Made by a program: the position numbers and the translations under genes. The notes below the pieces were generated by a model. That model did no database searches. It had not been told where the DNA came from and saw only the letters and a list, made by a program, of their open reading frames with translations. DNA of 64,000 nucleotides from JBGTGT01 sp051439375 (GTDB lineage: Bacteria; Cyanobacteriota; Cyanobacteriia; Cyanobacteriales; Microcystaceae), in NCBI GenBank assembly GCA_051439375.1, contig JBFRWB010000193.1, positions 1-64,000 of the forward strand, given 5' to 3'. This document shows positions 17,394 to 27,200 of the stretch, piece after piece. Each line of letters starts with the position of its first letter. The stretch's first letter is position 1.

Positions 17394-19049
17394 ATGTTAA
17401 GTTTGCGTCATTTAATCGGTGTGAGTGGAGGAGTCAGCTTATTATTTACGGGGGGATGGCAAGTTAATGCCCAATCTCTTCAAGATATGACTCAAAATAC
17501 AGCAAATAGCTCTGAAATCTCAACACTAGAAGAACCCCAACCCAAGGTAGCAGACCTCAAGCAAATGGATGTTTCTCAGAATAATGGGGAAGCTATCTCT
17601 GAAAATAACTCAGAAACATTGCCAAAGGTGGATGATTCACCCGTTGCGCCTTTTAAACCCTCGGATGTCTCCCAAGAGTCATTACGAAAAACGATTCCCG
17701 AAGCGGTTGATCCTAATGCAAATCCTCTACAGTTTCCAACCCGCCCCAGTGAAGTAGATATTACGACCACCCAGTCCATTACCCTGAATCAAGCTTTGGT
17801 GATCGCCCTTGAAAATAACAAAGATTTACAAGTCGCTCGATTTCAATTAGATGAACGACAGGCGCAATTAAGAGCGACTCGTTCCCTTTTGTACCCAACA
17901 GTGGATTTTTCGACTCAATTTAGCCGTGATCGCTCAATTGCGATACAACAGCAGAATATCAGTCGTGAAAGAGATGATGATCCAACAACCCTCCCCAATT
18001 TAGGAGAAGAAAGTACAAATGTAGTTGGAGGCTTTGAGTTGAATTATAATGTTTATACCGGGGGTGAACGGGAAGCTCGGATTAGACGGGCAGAACGGGA
18101 AGTTAAACAGCAAGAATTAGAAGTAGAACGCATTTTTGAAGAATTACGGTCAGATGTAACCACAAGGTACTATGACTTGCAAAATGCCGATGCTTCGGTT
18201 GCGATCGCTCAAGCAGCCATTGAAGACACCACCCAAAGTTTACGGGATGCTCAACTGCTAGAAAATGCAGGGTTAGGAACCCGTTTTGATACCTTACGTT
18301 CGGAGGTAGATTTAGCACGGGCAGAACAGGCGTTAACAACAGCGATCGCCGATCAAAGAACTGCCAGACGGCAATTAGCAGCCATTCTCGGTGTTGGGCA
18401 ACATATTGAATTAACCGCCGCCGATGAAATTGAAGAAACAGGAAGATGGCCCCTCTCTTTAGAAGAGACAATTGTTCAAGCCTATAAAAATCGGGCAGAA
18501 TTAGAGCAGCAATTAATCAGCCGTGAAATTAGCGAACAAGATCGGGAAATTGCCCTATCTGCTCTTCGTCCTACCTTTGCTTTTGCTGCAAACTGGCAGT
18601 TTGATGAAGATTTTGATGATGCCGTTCATGTGGCGAACGGTTACAGTTTCCAAGGTATCTTGAGTTGGCGATTATTTGATGGGGGACAGGCTTGGGCAGA
18701 AGCTCGACAAGCAAATCGCAATATCGACATTGCTGATACTAATTTTGCTAACCAACGGGAATTAATTCGTGTTGAAGTAGAAGAATCCTACTTTACTATG
18801 ATTTCTAGCCAAGAAAACATTGGCACAGCCCGTCAAAATGTGGTCTTGGCCGAAGAATCCCTTCGATTAGCTCGTTTACGTTTCCAAGCGGGTGTCGGAA
18901 CACAAACAGATGTAATTAACTCTCAACGGGACTTAACAGATGCCCGTAGTGAATTTCTACAAGCCGTTATTACTTATAATCAATCTTTGAATGACTTACA
19001 ACGAGCCGTCAGTCGCCTACCAGACAATCGTTTGTTTGAACAGCCTTAA
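17394..19049 (+). CDS. TolC-family outer membrane efflux protein
   Basis: 551 residues. A signal peptide (about 1-26, ending VNA-QS) and a Pro/Ser/Glu-rich segment precede two OEP repeats (about 130-330 and 345-540) with long coiled helices, NYNVYTGGEREARIRRAE and SWRLFDGGQAWAEARQANR. TolC forms a trimeric outer-membrane and periplasmic duct for type I secretion and drug efflux. No inner-membrane or adaptor gene is adjacent. An ABC exporter lies far away at 45245. The gene probably has its own promoter in the 154-base gap. Confidence 0.9.
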   Translation: MLSLRHLIGVSGGVSLLFTGGWQVNAQSLQDMTQNTANSSEISTLEEPQPKVADLKQMDVSQNNGEAISENNSETLPKVDDSPVAPFKPSDVSQESLRKTIPEAVDPNANPLQFPTRPSEVDITTTQSITLNQALVIALENNKDLQVARFQLDERQAQLRATRSLLYPTVDFSTQFSRDRSIAIQQQNISRERDDDPTTLPNLGEESTNVVGGFELNYNVYTGGEREARIRRAEREVKQQELEVERIFEELRSDVTTRYYDLQNADASVAIAQAAIEDTTQSLRDAQLLENAGLGTRFDTLRSEVDLARAEQALTTAIADQRTARRQLAAILGVGQHIELTAADEIEETGRWPLSLEETIVQAYKNRAELEQQLISREISEQDREIALSALRPTFAFAANWQFDEDFDDAVHVANGYSFQGILSWRLFDGGQAWAEARQANRNIDIADTNFANQRELIRVEVEESYFTMISSQENIGTARQNVVLAEESLRLARLRFQAGVGTQTDVINSQRDLTDARSEFLQAVITYNQSLNDLQRAVSRLPDNRLFEQP

Positions 19050-19227
19050 GGAATAGGAGTTATAGGAGTTCAGGAGTTACAGGAGTTTAGAAGTGCCGGA
19101 AAAGTTCTTATTTCTCCCCCTGTTTCCCCTGCTTCCCAAACTTCCTCTTCCCAAAATTTCTTATCATTTCTTATAATTTCTTAATATTGTTATAGTAACT
19201 ATGGAACGATAAAGTCTAGGAGGGCAG

Positions 19228-19536
19228 ATGACCACAATCACCTTTGTTAATAAGGAAAAAGAACCGATTAAAGACGTTGTTGCCGCTAACGGCGCAAATT
19301 TAAGGGAAAAAGCTTTACAAAATCAAGTAGATCTCTATACTTTTAAGGGAAAGCTCATGAATTGTGGGGGCTACGGTCAATGTGGTACTTGCATTGTTGA
19401 AGTAATTACGGGCATGGAAAATTTGTCCCCCCGAACAGACTTTGAAAACCGAGTTCTCAAGAAAAAACCCGATAATTATCGATTAGCTTGCCAAACCTTA
19501 GTAAATGGCTCAGTAACGGTCAAACCCAAACCTTGA
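19228..19536 (+). CDS. 2Fe-2S ferredoxin, Cys-x5-Cys type
   Basis: 102 residues with ligands CGGYGQCGTC (Cys-x5-Cys-x2-Cys) and a fourth Cys in RLACQTLV. A strong ribosome-binding site (AGGAGGGC) precedes the ATG. The x5 spacing relates it to the 14693 product rather than to photosynthetic ferredoxin. It precedes psbM by 78 bases on the same strand; co-transcription is plausible. Function and partner are unknown. Confidence 0.88.
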   Translation: MTTITFVNKEKEPIKDVVAANGANLREKALQNQVDLYTFKGKLMNCGGYGQCGTCIVEVITGMENLSPRTDFENRVLKKKPDNYRLACQTLVNGSVTVKPKP

Positions 19537-19614
19537 TCTAAATGAGGAATGGGGGATCGAGAATGATATTCTAGAGGATGTTCTAAGCCGAATCGTCTGA
19601 GAGGTTGCAATTCT

Positions 19615-19719
19615 ATGCAAGTTAATGATTTAGGGTTTGTGGCGACTATTTTATTTGTTCTCGTACCCACTGTTTTCTTACTTATCCTGTACATTCAAAC
19701 TAATAAACAGGAAAGCTAA
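19615..19719 (+). CDS. psbM: PsbM, photosystem II subunit
   Basis: 34 residues, a size easily missed. It begins MQVNDLGFVATILFVLVP and ends LYIQTNKQES, matching PsbM, the single-helix subunit at the photosystem II dimer interface. The membrane helix covers about residues 7-27. A GAGG lies upstream of the ATG. A hairpin terminator follows at 19746. Confidence 0.96.
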   Translation: MQVNDLGFVATILFVLVPTVFLLILYIQTNKQES

Positions 19720-19745
19720 GCCCTTTTTTGTAATAGTTAAAATCT

Positions 19746-19786
19746 AGGGACAAGCGAGCGATCGTTTGTCCCTTTAGCTTTTATTT
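19746..19786 (+). terminator. Rho-independent terminator after psbM
   Basis: An 8-bp stem AGGGACAA/TTGTCCCT (19746-19753 and 19766-19773) encloses a 12-base loop and is followed by a T-rich run. Placed 27 bases after psbM, it probably ends the ferredoxin-psbM transcript. Confidence 0.7.
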
Positions 19787-19862
19787 TGGCAGAATCGAAG
19801 CATTAACCTTAAAATTAAGAAAGACTGATCGTTTTTAAACACAACTGTTCCATCTACTGGCG

Positions 19863-21746
19863 TTATTTTGTAAAATTCATTTTTAACTCATAAACTCCTT
19901 CAGACATTCTTTTTTGTATGGCAAATCCCATCTTTTCAAACACATGAATCATTGCTCGATTTTCAAATAACACTTCTGCTGTAAACCCTAATAATCCTGC
20001 TTTTTTTCCTAAGTAAGTCAAATAAGAGAGTAATTCTGTCGCAATTCCTTGATTTTGATAATCATCCCCCACTGCAAAAGCAATTTCTGCCGTATGACTT
20101 TCTTCTTCAATACCATATTGTCCGACTCCTAAAATCGTTTCCTTTTCCGCTTCTTGGAGAATAGCTAATAACACCATTTCTTGGGTAAAATCAATAATCG
20201 AAAACTTCTGTAACTGTTGATGAGGAATATCTTTACGAACGGACATAAAACGACGATATAAACTTTCATCAGAGAGAGAATAAAAGAAGGCTTTTAATAA
20301 AGGTTCATCGCTAATTTTTGCAGGTCGAATTAACAATGATAAACCCGTAGCAGTGGTACGATACACCTCTAATGCTTCAGGATATTCTCCTTTTTGGCCT
20401 TCAATAAATTCTTGATCTGGGTAAATTAAATTATCTTTTTTGGCCTGTTCAATTAACCATGGTCTAAACTGAGGATGGGCGATCGCAATTAAGGCCATGG
20501 CGCGTTCTCTGATATTCTTTCCCTGTAAGTATGCAATGCCATATTCGGTTACAACGTAGTGAATATCCCCTCGATTTAAAGTAACCCCTGATCCTTCAGG
20601 CAATAAGGGAACAATACGGGAAATTTTACCATTTTCTGCCGTAGATTCCAAGGTTAAAATAGTGCGGCCGTGATGAGATAATACTGCCCCTCGCATGAAG
20701 TCCGCTTGTCCACCAATACCACTATAAAACACTTTACCAATAGATTCAGCCGTCCCTTGTCCCGTTAAATCAATAGCAATTGCACTATTAATGGCTACCA
20801 TATTGTCATGTTGGGCAATAATTAGAGGATGGTTGGTGTAATCAACGGTTTTAAACTCAATTGCAGGATTATCATCTAAATATTCATAAGTTTCTGCGCT
20901 TCCCATACAAAAAGTACCAATGGTTTTACTAGGATTAAGGGTTTTGCGACTATTATCAATCACCCCTAATTTGAGCAATTCAACGATACCATCAGAGATT
21001 AATTCTGTATGCACCCCTAAATGCTTTTTATCCTTTAAATTCGACAAAACTGCGTTAGGAACTGTCCCATATCCCACTTGAATCGTGTCCCCATCTTCCA
21101 CTAATCTTGCCACATATTGACCAATACGCTGTGCAATATTACAATCTGTCGTCTTTGCAAAGTTCAATAAGGGTTCATCGTGGTGCAAAATGTAGTCCAC
21201 CTCGTTAAGATGGATGAAACCATCTCCATGTACTCTCGGCATATTGACATTCATTTGTGCTATGACAAGAGATGCAGATTCAATGGCTGCTTTAACAATA
21301 TCTAAACTAATCCCTAAACTCATGTAACCATGGTGATCGGGGAGAGAGGTTTGGATTAAGGCAACTTGTAGGGGAACTAAACCTTTTTTTAATAAATTTG
21401 GCACTTGAGAGAGGAAAATCGGCGTATAATCTGCAAGTCCCTCATTAATCGCTTCACGGGTATGATCGCCAATAAAGAAAGAATTATGGCGAAAATTGCG
21501 CTGAAACTTAACATCTGTGTAAGGGGCAAGCCCTAATGTCCAAACATGGAAGATTTCTGTATCAATTAAGGCTTTTGGGTGAGATTCCACATAATTTACC
21601 AATGCTTTGACAAGATATTGGGGTTCACCACAAGCTGTCCCGATAAAAATGCGATCGCCTCGATGAATATTGCGAAAAATCTGTTCTTCTGAGACAAATT
21701 TAGGAGAATATTGTTTTTTTAAGGCTTCTATCGTTGTATTAGTCAT
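19863..21746 (-). CDS. Acetyl-CoA hydrolase/transferase fused to GNAT acetyltransferase
   Basis: 627 residues. Residues about 1-440 are the acetyl-CoA hydrolase/CoA-transferase family (GIGGQADFMRGAVLS, VVTEYGIAYLQGK, REQ-like C-terminal motifs); residues about 470-620 are a GNAT domain with the acetyl-CoA site QNQGIATELLSYL. Single-chain fusions of this kind occur in cyanobacteria and proteobacteria. The likely reactions are CoA transfer or hydrolysis plus acetylation of an unknown target, linked to acetate metabolism. The gene stands alone, bounded by hairpin terminators at 19746 and 21772. Confidence 0.85.
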   Translation of the reverse strand: MTNTTIEALKKQYSPKFVSEEQIFRNIHRGDRIFIGTACGEPQYLVKALVNYVESHPKALIDTEIFHVWTLGLAPYTDVKFQRNFRHNSFFIGDHTREAINEGLADYTPIFLSQVPNLLKKGLVPLQVALIQTSLPDHHGYMSLGISLDIVKAAIESASLVIAQMNVNMPRVHGDGFIHLNEVDYILHHDEPLLNFAKTTDCNIAQRIGQYVARLVEDGDTIQVGYGTVPNAVLSNLKDKKHLGVHTELISDGIVELLKLGVIDNSRKTLNPSKTIGTFCMGSAETYEYLDDNPAIEFKTVDYTNHPLIIAQHDNMVAINSAIAIDLTGQGTAESIGKVFYSGIGGQADFMRGAVLSHHGRTILTLESTAENGKISRIVPLLPEGSGVTLNRGDIHYVVTEYGIAYLQGKNIRERAMALIAIAHPQFRPWLIEQAKKDNLIYPDQEFIEGQKGEYPEALEVYRTTATGLSLLIRPAKISDEPLLKAFFYSLSDESLYRRFMSVRKDIPHQQLQKFSIIDFTQEMVLLAILQEAEKETILGVGQYGIEEESHTAEIAFAVGDDYQNQGIATELLSYLTYLGKKAGLLGFTAEVLFENRAMIHVFEKMGFAIQKRMSEGVYELKMNFTK

Positions 21747-21771
21747 AATAAATCTTTTTTAAAGTAAAATT

Positions 21772-21787
21772 GTCCCTTATTAGGGAC
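21772..21787 (-). terminator. Hairpin terminator after the DUF3122 gene
   Basis: A 6-bp stem GTCCCT/AGGGAC with a TATT loop is followed, reading the minus strand, by a T-rich run (ATTTTACTTT). It lies 32 bases after the 21820 gene and would separate it from the acyl-CoA transferase gene. Confidence 0.5.
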
Positions 21788-21819
21788 TTGAATGAGCAAA
21801 TAAAATAATATTTTAAAAA

Positions 21820-22293
21820 CTAAAGAATATCCTGCCATTCAAGCATAACAGGATAAGGAATCTTAAGGGTTTTTGGATTTGAGGTGTCTAAGGGTAAGTC
21901 TAATTCCAGTGTCTGCGATCGCAATAGTTGCGGCCAAATGGGTTGAAAGTCATATTGTCCTACGTTGGGTGCAGGAGATGTTTTCGCAAATTGATCGGGG
22001 GCTGATAAAATGCGATCGGCCATGACAATCACTAAAGGTTGAGGATGGCGAAATATGACTAAATCGGGAAATCCTACTAATCTTAACTCAATGGATATTA
22101 TTTGGTTGTTTTTAGTCCGTTTAAAGAGTACAACTTGCCAAGTTTCTCCTTGAGAGTCTCTTAGACTATGACGAGATTGATATAAGATTTGAGTGGGAGA
22201 TTCATGTTGGGTACGAAGTAAGGCGGTTGCAGGGGCAGAAAATCCGCAAAATAGGGTTAGAATTAAAAGAAATAGAACAATTAAACGGTACAT
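21820..22293 (-). CDS. DUF3122 secreted protein
   Basis: 157 residues with a signal peptide (about 1-24, ATA-LLR). The mature part is a beta-rich domain with GETWQVVLFKR, LRLVGFPD and FRHPQPLVI, the pattern of DUF3122 found across cyanobacteria. Probably periplasmic or lumenal; function unknown. It follows the 22321 gene by 27 bases on the same strand, so they may form a pair. Confidence 0.7.
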   Translation of the reverse strand: MYRLIVLFLLILTLFCGFSAPATALLRTQHESPTQILYQSRHSLRDSQGETWQVVLFKRTKNNQIISIELRLVGFPDLVIFRHPQPLVIVMADRILSAPDQFAKTSPAPNVGQYDFQPIWPQLLRSQTLELDLPLDTSNPKTLKIPYPVMLEWQDIL

Positions 22294-22320
22294 TGTTTTA
22301 AGATTTACGAATGATTTAGA

Positions 22321-22764
22321 TTAGCTATTTTCGTTATTATCAGAGTTATTATAACGATTAAAGGTTGTAAAGTAATAGCCTGTTGCTGCTGTGACTAATG
22401 TGGTTAAAAAAGAATAAATTGTATTGGCTGTATTGTTAATATTAGATGTTCCTAAGTCTATTTCTTCGGGAGATTTAATTGACCAAATATTGATGTAAAT
22501 AACTGACCTAAAATGACCTACAATAACCAATGCTAAGATTACCCCAAATCCTAAGCCTAGATAAGCAGTTACTCTATTATTAAACCGTGTTTCTTGTTGT
22601 TTTGGCGTTAAGGTAAATCTGTCAATATCATCTGATATTTCTGTAGGATTATCTATAAGATTAAAAGATGTATCTGTAAGTTCAACAGATTTAACGACTG
22701 GAGATTGAGAAGTTTCAGATGTTTCGTTAGACTCAGATGAAGGTGAGGAGTCAGGATTAGTCAT
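22321..22764 (-). CDS. Small membrane protein, unknown function
   Basis: 147 residues. A Ser/Glu/Thr-rich hydrophilic N-terminus (about 1-60) is followed by two membrane helices (about 67-88 and 112-132). No family recognised. It lies directly upstream of the DUF3122 gene on the same strand. Confidence 0.55.
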   Translation of the reverse strand: MTNPDSSPSSESNETSETSQSPVVKSVELTDTSFNLIDNPTEISDDIDRFTLTPKQQETRFNNRVTAYLGLGFGVILALVIVGHFRSVIYINIWSIKSPEEIDLGTSNINNTANTIYSFLTTLVTAATGYYFTTFNRYNNSDNNENS

Positions 22765-22894
22765 TATTCATTCCTGTTAGTAGTAATTTGGCAATAATTT
22801 AGGATGTGGACAAAATCGGATCTAACCATCCAGATTAATTGTTAAAGAACGATTAGACATAATCAACATCCGTGAAAACCTAATCTACAAAAGA

Positions 22895-23104
22895 TTAAGA
22901 GATATTTAACTCTTGAGCAGGTTCATCTTGCTTGGTTTGAATTAAAATCCGTCCTCCTTGTTTTTTTAAGTCAGCATAAAGACTCATCAGTTTTAGTCCA
23001 TTACGAATTACTTCAATGTCGTCCATACCTAAATCCTTTGCAATGTCTTCGACAACTTTAGTTGCACCTTTATCTAGGTTGATTTTTAAGGGAGGGTTAG
23101 CCAT
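22895..23104 (-). CDS. Small ribbon-helix-helix-like protein
   Basis: 69 residues from the second ATG (23104); an ATG at 23113 adds three. LKINLDKGATKVVEDIAKDLGMDDIEVIRNGLKLMSLYADL has a strand followed by two helices, as in ribbon-helix-helix transcription factors and antitoxins. No toxin is adjacent. Not a named family. Confidence 0.5.
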   Translation of the reverse strand: MANPPLKINLDKGATKVVEDIAKDLGMDDIEVIRNGLKLMSLYADLKKQGGRILIQTKQDEPAQELNIS

Positions 23105-23230
23105 AATGTACAAACAAGGAACAGATTAAATAACGATTATTAAGCCTTGTTCTTTAAGTATAGCAGTTTTTTCTAAAAGCAGATAACACCTCAGAAAAGC
23201 GATATCCAACTGTTAAAGTGGTTGATAGTC

Positions 23231-23267
23231 GTAGGTTGGGTTGAGGAACGAAACCCAACAATCCTAC
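23231..23267. repeat. Imperfect palindrome, dispersed cyanobacterial repeat
   Basis: GTAGGTTGGGTT and AACCCAACAATCCTAC form a hairpin around GAGGAACG. Sequences of this type are scattered through cyanobacterial genomes between genes. A degenerate copy lies near 36737-36769. It sits between two small minus-strand genes and may also stop transcription. Confidence 0.6.
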
Positions 23268-23320
23268 CTCAATTACAAATTAAATACTATAATCAGATAG
23301 GTATATAGTAACAATATATT

Positions 23321-23542
23321 TTATCCAATATATTCCTCAAAATCTTCAGATAAGGGTAAAATAAAAGTTCCTTTCATTGAACCTGCTAATTTTTGTGTTG
23401 TCGGTTTTCCTTTGCTCGTTTCTTCGTGGGATAAATGGGATGATTTAGTCATTAAATACTCAGCATAATGTAAAAGCTCAACTTTGAGAGAATCGGGCAT
23501 ATTTTCAACAATTTTCCATAAGGCAGAATCATTAGATATCAT
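23321..23542 (-). CDS. DUF2281-like orphan antitoxin
   Basis: 73 residues. MPDSLKVELLHYAEYLM near the N-terminus and AGSMKGTFILPLSEDFEEYI at the C-terminus are typical of DUF2281 proteins, usually the antitoxin of a VapC-type pair. No PIN-domain toxin follows: the next gene on this strand begins over 200 bases away and is unrelated. Confidence 0.65.
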   Translation of the reverse strand: MISNDSALWKIVENMPDSLKVELLHYAEYLMTKSSHLSHEETSKGKPTTQKLAGSMKGTFILPLSEDFEEYIG

Positions 23543-23706
23543 GACTTTTGTGAGATTAATTAATATTTACAAAAAGTATAACATATCGTTAAATCAAGAA
23601 ATCTTACCTTCTCCCCTTTGGTAGTTATCTCATTCAGGATAAAGAAAGCAATTATGATCTTAGTTAAAAAAGAATGCTAAAATGAGAAAGTTCAAATCAA
23701 TCACCG

Positions 23707-24165
23707 ATGAAGATTATGGATGAGTACGAACAATACGAAGCCGATTGTGAGAAGATCAGACAAGCCAATGAGAAATTACTCAGTGAATTTGAAGATTGGC
23801 TAAAAACCTCTGGTTTATCTCCTAAAACTATTAAAAATCATTGGTCTAATGTAGAATTTTATATCAATGAATACCTACTCTACGAAGACATTATCGAAGC
23901 CAAAGACGGGATAGATGGTGTCAGTCTGTTTTTCGGATATTGGTTTATAAAAAAAGCAACATGGTCAAGTGCATCGAGTATTAAGTCCCATGCTGCAAGT
24001 CTCAAAAAGTTTTATACTTTTATGCAGGAAAAAGGCTTAGTCACTAAAGATAACTTAAACTTGCTTAAAGAAACCATCAAAGATGAAATGGATGAATGGC
24101 TGGATACTTTGGCGCGATATGATGACCCAAGTATTGATGATATGTCTGAGGTTTGGGGTTATTAA
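23707..24165 (+). CDS. Stand-alone recombinase core-binding (SAM-like) domain protein
   Basis: 152 residues. The helical pattern LLSEFEDWLKTSGLSPKTIKNHWSNVEFYINEYL (about 24-57) followed by SASSIKSHAASLKKFYTFMQEKGLV (about 94-118) is the N-terminal core-binding domain of tyrosine recombinases. The catalytic domain with Arg-His-x-x-Arg-Tyr is missing: the frame ends in an acidic tail. It is either an independent DNA-binding protein or the remains of an integrase. It lies 133 bases before the DGR target gene. Confidence 0.6.
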   Translation: MKIMDEYEQYEADCEKIRQANEKLLSEFEDWLKTSGLSPKTIKNHWSNVEFYINEYLLYEDIIEAKDGIDGVSLFFGYWFIKKATWSSASSIKSHAASLKKFYTFMQEKGLVTKDNLNLLKETIKDEMDEWLDTLARYDDPSIDDMSEVWGY

Positions 24166-24298
24166 CATTAACCGATAAGATAAACCACTTAAAACGCCAA
24201 AAAGTAAAATAACCTGCGATCGCTAATGACGTTCAATAATAATATATAAGCAAAGAACTTTGTAATCTCTACTTCTTAACTGTCAACATCCAAAGATT

Positions 24299-27200
24299 AT
24301 GACTGATAATAATCGCCTCCCTCAACGAGAGAAAACCTCTCAACACATTATTAAGATTATCAAGCAATATGCTCCTTTATCTGGTATGGGGATTGGCATT
24401 ACGGCGATTATTGGGTTTATTAAAGCAGGACAGCCCCAAGCAGCCATAATCTCTGCTACTCTGACATTTAGTATCCCTATTTTAGCGATCGCATGGAATT
24501 CCCTTACCCGTTTTAAAGATAAACTCCTTGATGAGATTGAGAAGGAATTAGAAGGTGCAGAGGATAAAATGGTTAAGGGGTTAGTAAAAGTCGGAAAAAC
24601 CTTTTTAACGAAGGCACGGTGGCAACTTAACCCCAAATTTCAGCAAGATTACTATGAATCCTTAGTGGATACCCTTTGTGATGTCAGTGTAGATGGGTTT
24701 CGCTTAGGTGCATCTGCGCTGAATCTTGAAGATATTTTTATCTCTCTCCGCATTATCCCTAAATCGTCGGAGCAAATAAGTGGTCATCTTCTTTCACCCC
24801 ATGATGTCCCTGAAAGTCAAGAAATTTGGGATATTTTAGCGAAAAGCATTAATAAAGAATTTCGTCATTATCGTCGCATTGCCATTATTGGTGCGCCGGG
24901 GTCGGGAAAAACGACCCTTTTAAAGCATTTAGCTCTATCTTATGCCAATAAAAGTTATAAAAGAGTAGGTGCGCCTCAATTTATTCCTATCCTACTTTAT
25001 CTCAGAGATATTCGTCATTTAATCCTGCAAGATAACCCCTTAACCCTTCCTAAACTGATTCAACAGTCCATCGAAACCTTACCTTCAGATCCTGCCCTGA
25101 GTTTGCCCCAAGGTTGGATCGAAGATCAATTAAGAATCGGTAATTGTTTAATCCTATTGGATGGTTTAGATGAAGTTGCCAACGCCACAGAACGAGAACA
25201 AGTGAGTCTTTGGGTAAATGAACAGATGAGAATCTATCGTAAAACCCATTTTATTGTTACCTCTCGTCCCCACGGCTACGATAAGCAGAATTTTGAACGA
25301 ATTGGTACAGATTTAGCGGTTTTACCCTTTAGTCCATCCCAGACTGACGAATTTATCCATCGTCTTTATACACAAAACAAAATTAAAGAGAAAGGAAGAA
25401 AAACCCCTGCGGTATTCAGAGACGCGGAGGATTTAGCTAAAGATTTAATTGATAAGATTAAAAAGAATCGTGCCATTGCAGATATGGCTAAAAATCCCCT
25501 ACTCATTACTATGATTGCCACCGTTCACTACAATGGTGAAGCACTCCCTGGCCGTCGGGTGGAACTCTATCAACAAATTTGTGACCTTCTCTTAGGAAAA
25601 CGACAAGCAGCTAAAAAAACTAGAGAAAAACAAACCACTAAACGCTTAGGTATCCCTTCATCTCTTCAAACCATTGAAAATGCCCTCTCTGCTGAACAAA
25701 ATAAATCCGTGTTACAAGTATTGGCTTTATCCCTAATGGAAGCCAAGAGTCGTGAATTTACCCTATCTTCAGATCCTAGTATTAATCCTAAGATTCCTAG
25801 AGCCATTCCTATTATTGAGGATATATTAGGCAAAGTTGCCCCAAATTCCCTCAGTCCTCAAGATTTTTTTGAAACGATTCAATTTGTGTGTGGTTTAATT
25901 GTCGAACGAGAAGTCGGTATCTATGAATTTGCCCATCTTAGCTTTCAAGAATACCTTGCTGCTGCTCAAATTCAAACCTTAAAGCAAGAAAAGCCAGAGA
26001 AATTTGATTTATTACTAGAAAATTTTGAAATTTCTTGGTGGTCAGAAACGATTCGTCTTTATTCGGCTCAAAGCGATGCGACTCCTCTTATTCAACACGC
26101 CATTGACAATCCGACTATTAAAAGTCTAACCCTTGCCCTCGATTGTCAACAAGAAAAGCTTATACTGGATTCTAACGTAGATGAAGCCTTAAATAAGCTG
26201 CTTGAGGATGGTTTAGACTCAGATAACCCTGAAATTGCCCAACTGGCTGCTGAGGTTAAACTTTCTCGAAGATTAACAAACTTGCTGGAAATAGATGAAA
26301 AACTAGAAATTGACCTTAATTATCTTACAGTTGCTGAATATAAGCTATTTCTAGATGATATTTATTCCCCTTCTTCTGCTAAATCTCATTTTTTACTTTC
26401 TTTTCAAGCAATAGCTGATTCACCTCCTCACCATCCAAGGGTTAAATCCTCAACACAAGATTCCTTAGAGTTACCCTTATTAAACTATAGTGAAGTGCGA
26501 CGCAATCCGATTACAGAACTTACTCTAGATGATGCCCTAAACTTCTGTTCATGGTTAAATCAGAAAGCAATTGCTCTGACAGGACAAGAAAAAACTTCCT
26601 CTGATAATACGTTCTATTATCGCCTTCCCAATGCCCAAGAAGCCCAAAATTATCCTCCTAACGAACATCCTCACCTTCAATGTTGGATAATGGAGGATTA
26701 TGAAAACCCCTCCCTACAACCTAAAAGTGTACGCCTCATTAAAACCAATATTCCCAGTCTTTTTAGCTTTGAAACCGTTAAAGTCAACCGACAAGGGCAA
26801 ATCATCGATAAACAACGCCTCACCCGTCAATACTTCAGTGTACCGCTCAATTCCCCCTCTTCTCAAGGGGGGTTAGGGGGGATCTCTCCTATTGAACTCG
26901 ATATGGTATTGATTCCCAGTGGTACATTTTGGATGGGAACACCTGATGAAGAAATTGAACGACTCTGTCAAAAATATGACGCAGAATGGTTCAAATGGGA
27001 AAGTCCTCAACATCAAGTTACCTTAGACTCCTTTTACCTCAGTAAATATCCTATTACCCAAGCACAATGGCGAGCGATCGCTGCTCAAACCAACCTAAAG
27101 GTTAACATTGACCTAGATCCGAATCCCTCTAAGTTTAAAGGGGATAATCGCCCCGTTGAACAGGTAAATTGGGATGAGGCCGTAGAATTCTGTCAAAGAC

